Source of the DNA: Lachnospiraceae bacterium MA2020
GTDB lineage: Bacteria; Bacillota; Clostridia; Lachnospirales; Lachnospiraceae
Assembly (NCBI GenBank): GCA_000746015.1
Contig: JQKK01000017.1
Coordinates: 1-64,000, forward strand
Length of the DNA stretch: 64,000 nt
Direction: 5' to 3'
Part shown: positions 56,729 to 64,000 of the stretch, piece after piece
How the letters are laid out: the number at the start of each line of letters is the position of its first letter
How positions within the stretch are numbered: position 1 is the first letter of the stretch
The notes under the pieces: model-generated
Told to the model about the DNA's origin: nothing
Database searches by the model: none
The model's input: the letters and a program-made list of their open reading frames with translations, nothing else
Program-made: the position numbers and the translations under genes

Positions 56729-57621
56729 GTTACGCAGATAAAGTATTTAAGAACATGGTTAGAAATGTCCTTGAAAATGGCATTTCGGATGAGAATCTTG
56801 AGGTAAGACCAAGATGGGAAGATGGCACACCTGCCCATACTATTCAGCTTTTTGGAGTAGTAAACAGGTATGATCTTCAGAAAGAGTTTCCTATCCTTTC
56901 CCTCAGAAGGACATATTGGAAGTCTGCATGGGATGAAGTTGCATGGATATGGCAGAAAAAGTCAAACAATGTAAACGATCTTTCATCAAGAGTATGGGAT
57001 GCATGGGCTGATGAAAGCGGCTCTATCGGTAAGGCTTATGGCTATCAGATGGGACGCAAGACAGCATGCAATGGTATCACAGAAGAAGGACTTAAGAAGG
57101 CTTTCGGAGATACAGTCTTTGAAAAAAATTCTGACGGAAAGTATCTTCTTGACCAGACAGATCAGGTTATATACCAGCTTGTAAATACACCTGCATCGAG
57201 AAGGATCATGACAAACATGTATAATATCCCGGATCTTGCAGACATGGCACTTGCACCTTGTGCATACAGCATGACTTTCCTTGTAAATGGAAATAAGTTA
57301 AATGCAATACTTAATCAGCGTTCACAGGATATTATAACTGCATCAGCATGGAATCTCGTGCAGTATGCGCTTATCACTTATGCAATGGCGTCTGCATATG
57401 GCTATGAGCCAGGCGAGTTTGTGCATGTTATAGGGTCGGCGCATATTTATGACAGGCATATCGATCTTGCAAAAGAGCTTCTTGAAAAAGAAGAACATGA
57501 TGCACCATCATTTTGGATCAATCCTGATATACATGATTTTTATAAATTTACCAAAAATGATTTCAGACTTGATGGATATGAGTACAGTGATTTTGATCAC
57601 AAGATTCCGGTTGCAATTTAA
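56725..57621 (+). CDS. thyA: Thymidylate synthase, divergent ThyA type
   Basis: 298 residues with a TTG start overlapping the previous stop (TTGA), preceded by AGAGGAAGAG. Motifs: KEFPILSLRRTYWKSAWDEV, IGKAYGYQMG, the nucleophile region LAPCAYSMTFLV, LNQRSQDIITASAWNLVQYA and VIGSAHIYDRHI. The catalytic Cys, the RSxD phosphate loop and the pyrimidine-selecting Asn (WN) are kept. The usual PPCH and GDAHIY blocks read APCA and GSAHIY, so it belongs to a divergent branch. It methylates dUMP using methylene-tetrahydrofolate. Confidence 0.87.
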   Translation: MSYADKVFKNMVRNVLENGISDENLEVRPRWEDGTPAHTIQLFGVVNRYDLQKEFPILSLRRTYWKSAWDEVAWIWQKKSNNVNDLSSRVWDAWADESGSIGKAYGYQMGRKTACNGITEEGLKKAFGDTVFEKNSDGKYLLDQTDQVIYQLVNTPASRRIMTNMYNIPDLADMALAPCAYSMTFLVNGNKLNAILNQRSQDIITASAWNLVQYALITYAMASAYGYEPGEFVHVIGSAHIYDRHIDLAKELLEKEEHDAPSFWINPDIHDFYKFTKNDFRLDGYEYSDFDHKIPVAI

Positions 57622-57628
57622 TGATGCC

Positions 57629-57691
57629 AGGGTCAAAAGTCTTTACCTATGGCAAGCTAGCTTGCCAGTGGGTAATAGACTTTATGACCCG
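57629..57691. repeat. Long imperfect palindrome with a perfect 18-bp core
   Basis: The outer arms GGGTCAAAAGTCTTTACC and GGGTAATAGACTTTATGACC are near-complements. The centre TGGCAAGCTAGCTTGCCA (57650-57667) is perfectly self-complementary. It begins 8 bases after the thyA stop but is not followed by a T run, so it is not a standard terminator, though it could still stop or protect the transcript. Confidence 0.65.
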
Positions 57692-57746
57692 CCCAAATAT
57701 GAGTGCGCAGTGGTGCGAAGCATCACGAAAGCACGAATATTTGATA

Positions 57747-57778
57747 GGATTGTGGAAGTGCATAGCACGGAACAATCC
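57747..57778. repeat. Small palindromic element, REP-like, copy 2
   Basis: Outer arms GGATTGT (57747-57753) and ACAATCC (57772-57778), inner arms GTGC (57758-57761) and GCAC (57765-57768). Same design as 40531-40564. Shortly upstream, GAAAGCACGAA (57727-57737) also repeats a piece found in copy 1. The remaining non-coding sequence up to 57894 shows no gene that can be supported. Confidence 0.55.
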
Positions 57779-57894
57779 GTTGGCATCCTTTTGAATTTAA
57801 TATCATTTAATTTAAAAAACGCCAGAAATAACGATGAATACTAGGGTTGCAGACTAATGAACACGATGTCTATAAATAGACAAAAAATTAAAAT

Positions 57895-57923
57895 TTGCAT
57901 TTTCTACAAAAAAAGAGTAAAAT
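57895..57923 (+). promoter_or_regulatory. Sigma-A promoter for rel and downstream genes
   Basis: TTGCAT (57895-57900), 17-base spacer, TAAAAT (57918-57923). It lies 36 bases upstream of the rel start and probably drives rel-MBL-hisS-aspS. Confidence 0.65.
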
Positions 57924-57959
57924 CTTTGTGCATACTTTTAGAGAAAGGTGGTGATACTT

Positions 57960-60218
57960 TTGGCAGATCAGGTTTTTGATACAAGTAGAATTTGTAAGAT
58001 ACAGGAATACACAACTCCTGATGAACTTTATGAAGACCTAATTAAACGTGTTCATAAGTATCACCCTTCGGATGATACAACACTTATTGACAAAGCTTAT
58101 CGAGTTGCTTACGAGGCACACAAGGAGCAGTTTAGAAAGAGTGGTGAGCCGTATATCATTCATCCACTCTGCACGGCTATTATCCTTGCAGATCTTGAGC
58201 TTGATAAAGAGACCATTGTAGCAGGTCTTCTTCATGATGTCATTGAGGATACCATCATGACATACGAGGACATTGAAAGGGAGTTCAGTTCTGATGTTGC
58301 ACATCTTGTAGATGGTGTTACCAAGCTGAGTAAGCTTAAGTATCAGGGTGATAAGGTAGAGTTTCAGGCTGATAATCTCAGAAAGATGTTCCTTGCTATG
58401 GCAAAGGATATCAGAGTTATCATGATCAAGCTTGCTGACCGTCTTCACAACATGCGTACACTTAAGTACCAACCGGAGCAGAAGCAGCAGGAGATAGCGC
58501 GTGAGACGCTTGATATTTATTCGCCTATCGCGCAGCGACTTGGTATATCAAAGGTCAAGATAGAGCTTGATGATCTTTCGCTTAAGTATCTCAAGCATGA
58601 TGTTTACTATGATCTGGTTGAAAAAATCTCAGCCCGTAAGAGCGAGAGAGAAAAGTTTGTTGCAGAGATAGTAAAAGAAGTAAGTGAAAAGATCGATGAA
58701 GCAGGCATCGAGGCCACGGTAAACGGAAGAGTTAAGCATTTCTTCTCAATATATAAGAAGATGGTTAACCAAAACAAAACACTCGACCAGATATTTGATC
58801 TTTTTGCTGTCAGGATCATCGTTGATTCTGTCAAGGACTGCTATGCAGCATTAGGTGTTATACACGAGATGTATAAGCCTATACCGGGCAGATTCAAAGA
58901 TTATATCGCTATGCCAAAGGCAAACAGATATCAGTCTTTGCATACGACACTTATCAGTTCGGATGGCCATCCTTTTGAAATCCAGATCAGGACGAGGGAG
59001 ATGCACCGCATTGCTGAGTATGGTATTGCAGCTCATTGGAAGTATAAAGAGACTTCTGACGGACGTCATCCTGATGTTGGTGAGGAAGAGAAGCTTACAT
59101 GGCTCAGACAGATCCTTGACTGGCAGAAAAATCTTTCTGACAACAAGGAGTTCATGGAGCTTTTGAAGAGTGACTTGAATCTCTTCTCAGACTATGTATA
59201 TTGCTTTACTCCTTCGGGTGATGTTAAAAACCTGCCTGCAGGATCTACTCCTGTTGATTTTGCCTATAGCATTCATTCTGCTGTCGGCAACAAAATGGTG
59301 GGAGCGCGTGTAAACGGAAAGCTTGTAAATATCGACTATGTTATTCAGAACGGTGACAGAGTTGAGATCATCACAAGTCAGAATTCAAAAGGACCGAGCA
59401 GAGACTGGTTAAAGATCATCAAGAGTACACAGGCCAGATCAAAGATCAATCAGTGGTTCAAGAATGAATATAAAGAAGACAATATTGTTCGAGGCAAGGA
59501 GTCTTTTGCTGATTACTGTAAAGCACATGGCATTATTCCTTCCACCATCATGAAGCCTGAGTACATGGAAGCTGTAATGATCAAGTATGGATTTCATGAC
59601 TTTGATGCAGTTTATGCGGCTATCGGACATGGCGGACTTAAGGAAGGCCAGGTTGTCAATAAAATGGTCGAGCGATATGAGTCAGACCATAAAAAGCACA
59701 TTACTGATGATGAAGCACTTCTTGAAATTGACAGCAATACAAAGACTGTTACTACAAGAAATAATGGCGGTATCGTTGTAAGAGGAATTACAGATGTTTC
59801 GGTTCATTTCTCAAAATGCTGTAATCCGCTTCCCGGCGATGAGATTGTCGGATATGTAACAAGAGGCCGTGGCGTTTCTATTCACAGGACTGATTGCGTA
59901 AATGTCATGAATATGTCTGAGCTTGACAGGCACAGGCTTATCGAGGCTGAGTGGCAGAATGCAAATATAAAGAACGAGCGTTATCTTGCTGATATTGATA
60001 TATTTGCAAATAACAGAAGTGGTCTTATCGTTGATGTATCACGTACATTCACCGATTCGGGCATAGATATCGTTTCGATCAATTCAAGAACCAGTAAACA
60101 GGGCGTTGCAACGATTTCGATGTCGTTCAATATCCACAATACTGATGAGCTCAATGGCATTATCAAAAAGCTGCGGGCTATTCCTAATGTGATAGATATT
60201 GAAAGGACAACAGGATGA
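57960..60218 (+). CDS. rel: Bifunctional (p)ppGpp synthetase/hydrolase
   Basis: About 752 residues from TTG 57960, which has AAAGGTGG eight bases upstream; GTG 57948 and 57951 overlap that site and are less likely. Domains in order: HD hydrolase (PYIIHPLCTAIILADLELD, GLLHDVIEDTIMTYEDIE, intact), synthetase (VNGRVKHFFSIYKKM, DLFAVRIIVDSVKDCYAALG, FKDYIAMPKANRYQSLHTT), TGS (YCFTPSGDVKNLPAGSTPVD), a zinc-finger/helical part with HFSKCCNPLPGDEIVGYVTR, and a C-terminal ACT. It makes and degrades ppGpp. It overlaps the next start by 4 bases. Confidence 0.94.
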   Translation: MADQVFDTSRICKIQEYTTPDELYEDLIKRVHKYHPSDDTTLIDKAYRVAYEAHKEQFRKSGEPYIIHPLCTAIILADLELDKETIVAGLLHDVIEDTIMTYEDIEREFSSDVAHLVDGVTKLSKLKYQGDKVEFQADNLRKMFLAMAKDIRVIMIKLADRLHNMRTLKYQPEQKQQEIARETLDIYSPIAQRLGISKVKIELDDLSLKYLKHDVYYDLVEKISARKSEREKFVAEIVKEVSEKIDEAGIEATVNGRVKHFFSIYKKMVNQNKTLDQIFDLFAVRIIVDSVKDCYAALGVIHEMYKPIPGRFKDYIAMPKANRYQSLHTTLISSDGHPFEIQIRTREMHRIAEYGIAAHWKYKETSDGRHPDVGEEEKLTWLRQILDWQKNLSDNKEFMELLKSDLNLFSDYVYCFTPSGDVKNLPAGSTPVDFAYSIHSAVGNKMVGARVNGKLVNIDYVIQNGDRVEIITSQNSKGPSRDWLKIIKSTQARSKINQWFKNEYKEDNIVRGKESFADYCKAHGIIPSTIMKPEYMEAVMIKYGFHDFDAVYAAIGHGGLKEGQVVNKMVERYESDHKKHITDDEALLEIDSNTKTVTTRNNGGIVVRGITDVSVHFSKCCNPLPGDEIVGYVTRGRGVSIHRTDCVNVMNMSELDRHRLIEAEWQNANIKNERYLADIDIFANNRSGLIVDVSRTFTDSGIDIVSINSRTSKQGVATISMSFNIHNTDELNGIIKKLRAIPNVIDIERTTG

Positions 60219-60853
60219 GTATTGAGATCAGGAGTATGGTCTTGGGTGTTGTGTCAACAAATTGTTACTGTTTGTCAAACACTGAGACTAAAGAGGCGAT
60301 CATAGTTGATCCTGGTGATAGGGGTAACTTGATCGCTGACAGGATTGAAGAAGAAGGTCTTAAGCTTGAGGCAATTCTTTTAACTCATGGTCATTTTGAT
60401 CATATTAAAGGGGTTGATGAGCTTAGAGAGAGGACGGGCGCTCGTGTTTATGCGCTTGATGAAGAGGAAAGGCTCCTTAAGGATCCTTCACTGAATCTTT
60501 CCAATTCAATGGGAGGGTTCGGTGAAGGATATACTGTTGCCCCGGATGAGTATGTACATGATGGAGATATGCTGGATATTGCAGGTCTCAAGATCAGGTG
60601 CATAGCAACCCCCGGTCACACAGCAGGCGGAGCGTGCTTTTATATAGAAAGCGAAGCCATACTTATTTCCGGAGATACTTTATTTGCAGGATCTGTCGGA
60701 CGTACAGATTTTCCGACAGGCTCTATGAGTACACTTGTGCGTTCGATTAAGGAAAAACTTATGGTTTTGCCGGATAATACGATAGTTTTACCCGGACATG
60801 GTGAAGAAACGACCATTGCCGATGAAAAGAAATATAATCCATATCTTACATGA
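60215..60853 (+). CDS. MBL-fold hydrolase, glyoxalase II-like
   Basis: 212 residues. Metal-binding motif LTHGHFDHIKG (HxHxDH), then CIATPGHTAGGACFYIE, LISGDTLFAGSVGRTDFPTG and VLPGHGEETTI, all in the usual order. Compact YcbL-type hydrolase of a thioester or related substrate. It is translationally coupled to rel (ATGA overlap) and followed by hisS, an arrangement often seen in Firmicutes. Substrate not defined. Confidence 0.88.
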   Translation: MSIEIRSMVLGVVSTNCYCLSNTETKEAIIVDPGDRGNLIADRIEEEGLKLEAILLTHGHFDHIKGVDELRERTGARVYALDEEERLLKDPSLNLSNSMGGFGEGYTVAPDEYVHDGDMLDIAGLKIRCIATPGHTAGGACFYIESEAILISGDTLFAGSVGRTDFPTGSMSTLVRSIKEKLMVLPDNTIVLPGHGEETTIADEKKYNPYLT

Positions 60854-60872
60854 CTTATAGGAGTTTAAACTA

Positions 60873-62123
60873 ATGGCACTTTTAAAAAAACCGGTTACTG
60901 GAATGAAGGATATCCTTCCTCGCGAAATGGAAATCAGAAATTATGTAATGGATCTTGTTCGCGAAACATATGGTCATTTTGGATTTACTCAGATTGAGAC
61001 TCCATGCGTTGAGCATATTGAGAATCTCTGCTCTAATCAGGGCGGCGAAAACGAGAAGCTTATTTTCAAGATTATGAAAAGAGGAGAGAAGCTTGATATT
61101 GCTAACGCAAAAGACTCATCAGATCTTTCTGACTCAGGTCTGCGTTACGATCTTACACTTCCTCTTTCAAGATATTATGCAAATCATTCAAGTGAATTGC
61201 CATCACCTTTTAAGGCTCTGCAGATGGGCAGCGTTTTCAGAGCTGACAGACCGCAGAAAGGCCGTTTCCGTCAGTTTATGCAGTGTGATATAGATATTCT
61301 TGGGGATGGTACGAGCCTTGCTGAGATCGAGCTTGTTTCAGCAACTACTACTTTGCTTTCAAAGCTTGGATTCAAAGATTTTACAGTAAGGATATCTGAC
61401 AGAAGATTCCTTAAAGGAATCGCATCATGCTGTGGTTTTGATGAAAGCAGCTGGGATACAGTATTTATCATTCTTGATAAAATGGACAAGATTGGTTCTG
61501 ACGGAGTTAAAGACGAGCTCTTAAAGTCCGGCTTTGATGCAGCAGCTGTTGATAAATGCATGGAGCTTTTCCGTGAGAGTAATGGTGACAGTGCTGCAGT
61601 CCTTTCTATGAAGGAAGCTCTTGGAGAGCATCTTGCAGAGGGAACAGCTGAGTCAATCATTTCTATTATTGACAGTGTTAATGCTTCTAAGGCAGGACAG
61701 TTTAACATCAAATTTGATCCTACACTCGTAAGGGGTATGTCATATTATACAGGTACTATTTTTGAGATCGAGATAGCTGAGTTTGGCAGTTCAATCGCCG
61801 GCGGCGGAAGATACGACGGCATGATAGGCCGTTTTACAGGAAATGACGTTCCGGCATGTGGTTTCTCAATCGGTTTCGAGAGAATTATCACTATGATGCT
61901 GGATGCAGACTTTAAGGTTCCATCAAAGTCTGACAAGATAGCTTTTCTTGTAGATAAAAAGATGACATCAGAGGGTCTTGTAGACGTCATGAAGCAGGCA
62001 GCTGAGCTTAGAAGTGAAGGAAAGACAGTACTTGTTACTCAGATGATGAAGAATAAAAAATTCCAAAAGGATAATCTTGAAAAAGATGGCTATTCTGATA
62101 TAAGGGATTTTTATAATAAATAA
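60873..62123 (+). CDS. hisS: Histidyl-tRNA synthetase
   Basis: 416 residues, class II. GMKDILPREMEIRNYV at the start, motif 2 region FRADRPQKGRFRQFMQCDID, and the histidine motifs LVRGMSYYTGTIFEIE and SIAGGGRYDGMIG; motif 3 lies in ACGFSIGFERI. The C-terminal anticodon-binding domain follows (IAFLVDKKM...VLVTQMMKNK). It charges tRNA-His. No T-box is visible in the 19-base gap upstream, so it depends on the rel transcript. Normal length. Confidence 0.94.
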   Translation: MALLKKPVTGMKDILPREMEIRNYVMDLVRETYGHFGFTQIETPCVEHIENLCSNQGGENEKLIFKIMKRGEKLDIANAKDSSDLSDSGLRYDLTLPLSRYYANHSSELPSPFKALQMGSVFRADRPQKGRFRQFMQCDIDILGDGTSLAEIELVSATTTLLSKLGFKDFTVRISDRRFLKGIASCCGFDESSWDTVFIILDKMDKIGSDGVKDELLKSGFDAAAVDKCMELFRESNGDSAAVLSMKEALGEHLAEGTAESIISIIDSVNASKAGQFNIKFDPTLVRGMSYYTGTIFEIEIAEFGSSIAGGGRYDGMIGRFTGNDVPACGFSIGFERIITMMLDADFKVPSKSDKIAFLVDKKMTSEGLVDVMKQAAELRSEGKTVLVTQMMKNKKFQKDNLEKDGYSDIRDFYNK

Positions 62124-62160
62124 TTACAGAAATAATTTAGTTAGAGGAGATTTTTGTATC

Positions 62161-63930
62161 ATGTTCCAGTCTAGGACACATAATTGCGGCGAGCTCAGGC
62201 TCAGCAATGCAGGAGAAACAGTAACACTTTGCGGATGGTTTGAGAATATCCGTAAGGTAAGTAAGAACCTTGGATTTTTGGTTCTCAGAGATTTTTATGG
62301 TAAGACACAGTTCGTTATTGAGACAGAAGAAATGATGAATGTTATCAATGATGTGAATTGTGAGTCAACTCTTCAGATCACTGGTGTAGTAAGAGAGCGT
62401 TCTTCAAAGAACTCAAACATGGCTACAGGTGAGGTTGAAGTTGTTCCAACAGATATCAAAGTACTGGGTAAGTGCATTTATAATGAGCTTCCATTTGAGG
62501 TAAACCGTTCAAAGGAAGCTGATGAGAATGCAAGACTTAAGTATCGTTATCTTGACCTTAGAAATCCTGAAGTTAAGGATAAGATCATTTTGAGAAGCAA
62601 GGTTGTTGCTGATCTTCGCCGTTCTATGACAGATGAAGGATTCATGGAGATCACAACTCCTATCCTTACCTGCTCAAGCCCTGAGGGTGCAAGAGATTAC
62701 CTTGTCCCTTCAAGACTTCATGCTGGTAAGTTTTATGCACTGCCACAGGCTCCACAGCAGTTCAAGCAGATTTTGATGGCATCAGGTATCGATAAGTACT
62801 TCCAGATCGCACCTTGCTTCCGTGATGAGGATGCACGTGCTGACCGTTCTCCGGGAGAGTTCTATCAGCTTGATATGGAGATGTCATTTGCATCACAGGA
62901 AGATGTATTCGAAGTTCTTGAGAGAGTTCTTCCTCCTGTATTTGCTAAGTATGGTGTTTATAAGACAGCTTCATCAGCTCCATTCAGACGTATTAAGTAC
63001 CTTGATGCTCTTGAGAAGTACGGTTCAGATAAGCCAGATCTCAGAATCGACCTTACAGCAGAAGACGTTACAGATGAGCTTGCAGGATGCGGTTTTGAGC
63101 CATTTGCAGAAGGTAATGTGATCAAGGCTATTGTTGTATCAGGATTCAATGGTTCAAGAAAAGTCATCGATAAGATAATGGTTGATGCTGAGGTTGTTTC
63201 AGGAAATAAGGGATATTGGTTCAAGGTTGGCGATGATGGATCATTCGCAGGCGGAATTTCTAAGTTCCTTGGTGAAGCTCATGACGCTATTACAACAAAG
63301 CTTAAGCTCAAGGCTGGTGATCTTGTAGCTCTTTCAGCAGGTAATAAGGGTGCTGCACAGAAGACAGCAGGTGCGCTTATAAAGATCATCGGACCACAGG
63401 CTGAAGGTCACATGAAGAAGGACTGCTATGAGTTCTGCTGGATCGTAGATTTCCCTATGTATGAGATCGGTGAGGAGTCAGGCGAGCTTGAGTTCTGCCA
63501 CAATCCATTCTCAATGCCTCAGGGCGGAGTAGAAGCGCTTAAGAATGATGATCCACTTTCAATTATGGCATATCAGTATGACCTTGTATGTAATGGTGTA
63601 GAGCTTTCAAGTGGTGCTGTCAGAAACCACGATCCTGAGATCATGGTTGAGGCATTTAAGCTTGTTGGTCTTGGCGAGGAAGATGTTAAGAAGAAGTTCC
63701 CTGCTATGTACAATGCATTCTGCTATGGAGCACCGCCACACGCTGGTATCGCTCCTGGTGTAGACAGAATGGTCATGCTTATTGCAGGTGAGGATTCTAT
63801 CAGAGAGGTTATCCCTTTCCCAATGAACAAGAATGCCCAGGATCTTATGATGGGCTCACCATCTACAGTAGAGCAGAAGCAGCTTGACGATGTTCACATT
63901 GCATTAAAAGCAGAGGATATAGAGGCATAA
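62161..63930 (+). CDS. aspS: Aspartyl-tRNA synthetase, bacterial type
   Basis: 589 residues. N-terminal OB-fold (TVTLCGWFENIRKVSKNLGF, LVLRDFYGKTQFVIE), class II motif 1 region (RYLDLRNPEVKDKIILRSKV), FLVPS-type segment RDYLVPSRLHAGKFYALPQA, motif 2 CFRDEDARADRSPGEFYQLD, then the bacterial GAD insertion domain, and motif 3 GIAPGVDRMVMLIAG. It charges tRNA-Asp. The ATG follows AGAGGAG. Last complete gene of the window. Confidence 0.95.
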   Translation: MFQSRTHNCGELRLSNAGETVTLCGWFENIRKVSKNLGFLVLRDFYGKTQFVIETEEMMNVINDVNCESTLQITGVVRERSSKNSNMATGEVEVVPTDIKVLGKCIYNELPFEVNRSKEADENARLKYRYLDLRNPEVKDKIILRSKVVADLRRSMTDEGFMEITTPILTCSSPEGARDYLVPSRLHAGKFYALPQAPQQFKQILMASGIDKYFQIAPCFRDEDARADRSPGEFYQLDMEMSFASQEDVFEVLERVLPPVFAKYGVYKTASSAPFRRIKYLDALEKYGSDKPDLRIDLTAEDVTDELAGCGFEPFAEGNVIKAIVVSGFNGSRKVIDKIMVDAEVVSGNKGYWFKVGDDGSFAGGISKFLGEAHDAITTKLKLKAGDLVALSAGNKGAAQKTAGALIKIIGPQAEGHMKKDCYEFCWIVDFPMYEIGEESGELEFCHNPFSMPQGGVEALKNDDPLSIMAYQYDLVCNGVELSSGAVRNHDPEIMVEAFKLVGLGEEDVKKKFPAMYNAFCYGAPPHAGIAPGVDRMVMLIAGEDSIREVIPFPMNKNAQDLMMGSPSTVEQKQLDDVHIALKAEDIEA

Positions 63931-63950
63931 TAAGCCGAAAATATAAAGTA

Positions 63951-64000
63951 ATGGAAAAAGAGATCATTACAAGTCAGGCACTATACGGATATGAGCATTA
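63951..64000 (+). CDS. Possible start of another gene, cut by the window end
   Basis: An ATG at 63951 opens a frame reading MEKEIITSQALYGYEH to the window edge. The ribosome site is not clear and the family cannot be recognised from 16 residues. Confidence 0.25.
   Translation, partial: MEKEIITSQALYGYEH

Noticed and set aside
57449-57844. 131-codon plus-strand frame running from thyA into the intergenic region
   Set aside because: Overlaps thyA in another frame and then reads through palindromic repeats; composition is not protein-like.
60854-60872. T-box or other riboswitch upstream of hisS/aspS
   Set aside because: The gaps are only 19 and 37 bases, too short for a T-box leader.
61271-61711. 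146-codon minus-strand frame
   Set aside because: Antisense shadow of hisS.

Overview
The window reads as chromosome of a low-GC, motile Firmicute of the Lachnospiraceae (Butyrivibrio/Pseudobutyrivibrio/Lachnospira-like). The signs are AT-rich DNA with AGGAGG-type ribosome sites, Clostridia-type housekeeping proteins (separate pyrB and pyrI, a YkpA/YbiT-type ABC-F protein, a long bifunctional Rel, the order rel-MBL-hisS-aspS), and families common in Lachnospiraceae (DUF4869, DUF5050, Rpn-type nuclease remnants). The genus is an inference. No rRNA, tRNA or CRISPR array was found.

Layout. (1) 1-2590: an IS21-family insertion sequence (istA-istB) with ~23-bp iterated transposase-site repeats at the left end and matching inverted copies at the right end. 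(2) 2756-3798: decayed Rpn/PD-(D/E)XK nuclease genes. (3) 3990-33658: a very AT-rich, all-plus-strand run of about 25 closely packed glycan genes. It holds two AlsE/Rpe-type sugar-phosphate epimerases, a HAD phosphatase, a nucleotidyltransferase, many glycosyltransferases (DUF3880/CgeB-like, DUF6492, GT2, Glyco_tranf_2_5, GT-D fold, CDP-glycerol-transferase-like, GT10, GT11, DUF4422), methyltransferases, an SGNH-like protein, an acyltransferase fusion and a radical SAM enzyme. (4) 33701-35966: a second copy of the same Rpn remnants, then a DUF4869 gene and a frameshifted ATPase partner. (5) 35981-38269: two more glycosyltransferases. (6) 38322-40340, minus strand: a flagellin with a zinc-metallopeptidase domain inserted in its variable region (flagellinolysin), bracketed by the same palindrome on both sides. 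(7) 40646-42906: a HEPN protein and an FkbH-type HAD protein. (8) 42965-64000: ordinary chromosome, with DUF5050 propeller, pyrI/pyrB, pheA, ppx-ppk1-gph-FIST/GGDEF, an ABC-F protein, a degenerate GGDEF/EAL protein with thyA, and rel-MBL-hisS-aspS.

How the parts may work together (inference): the island beside the flagellin gene looks like a flagellin- or surface-glycosylation locus. The epimerases, phosphatase and nucleotidyltransferase would make one or more activated sugars. The glycosyltransferases, several clearly produced by local duplication, would build the glycan. The methyltransferases, FkbM, FkbH, SGNH and acyltransferase proteins would decorate it. The substrate could be the protease-bearing flagellin itself. 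The most interesting unit is this pairing of a proteolytic flagellin with a large, unusual glycan island that includes a radical SAM enzyme and several multi-domain fusions.
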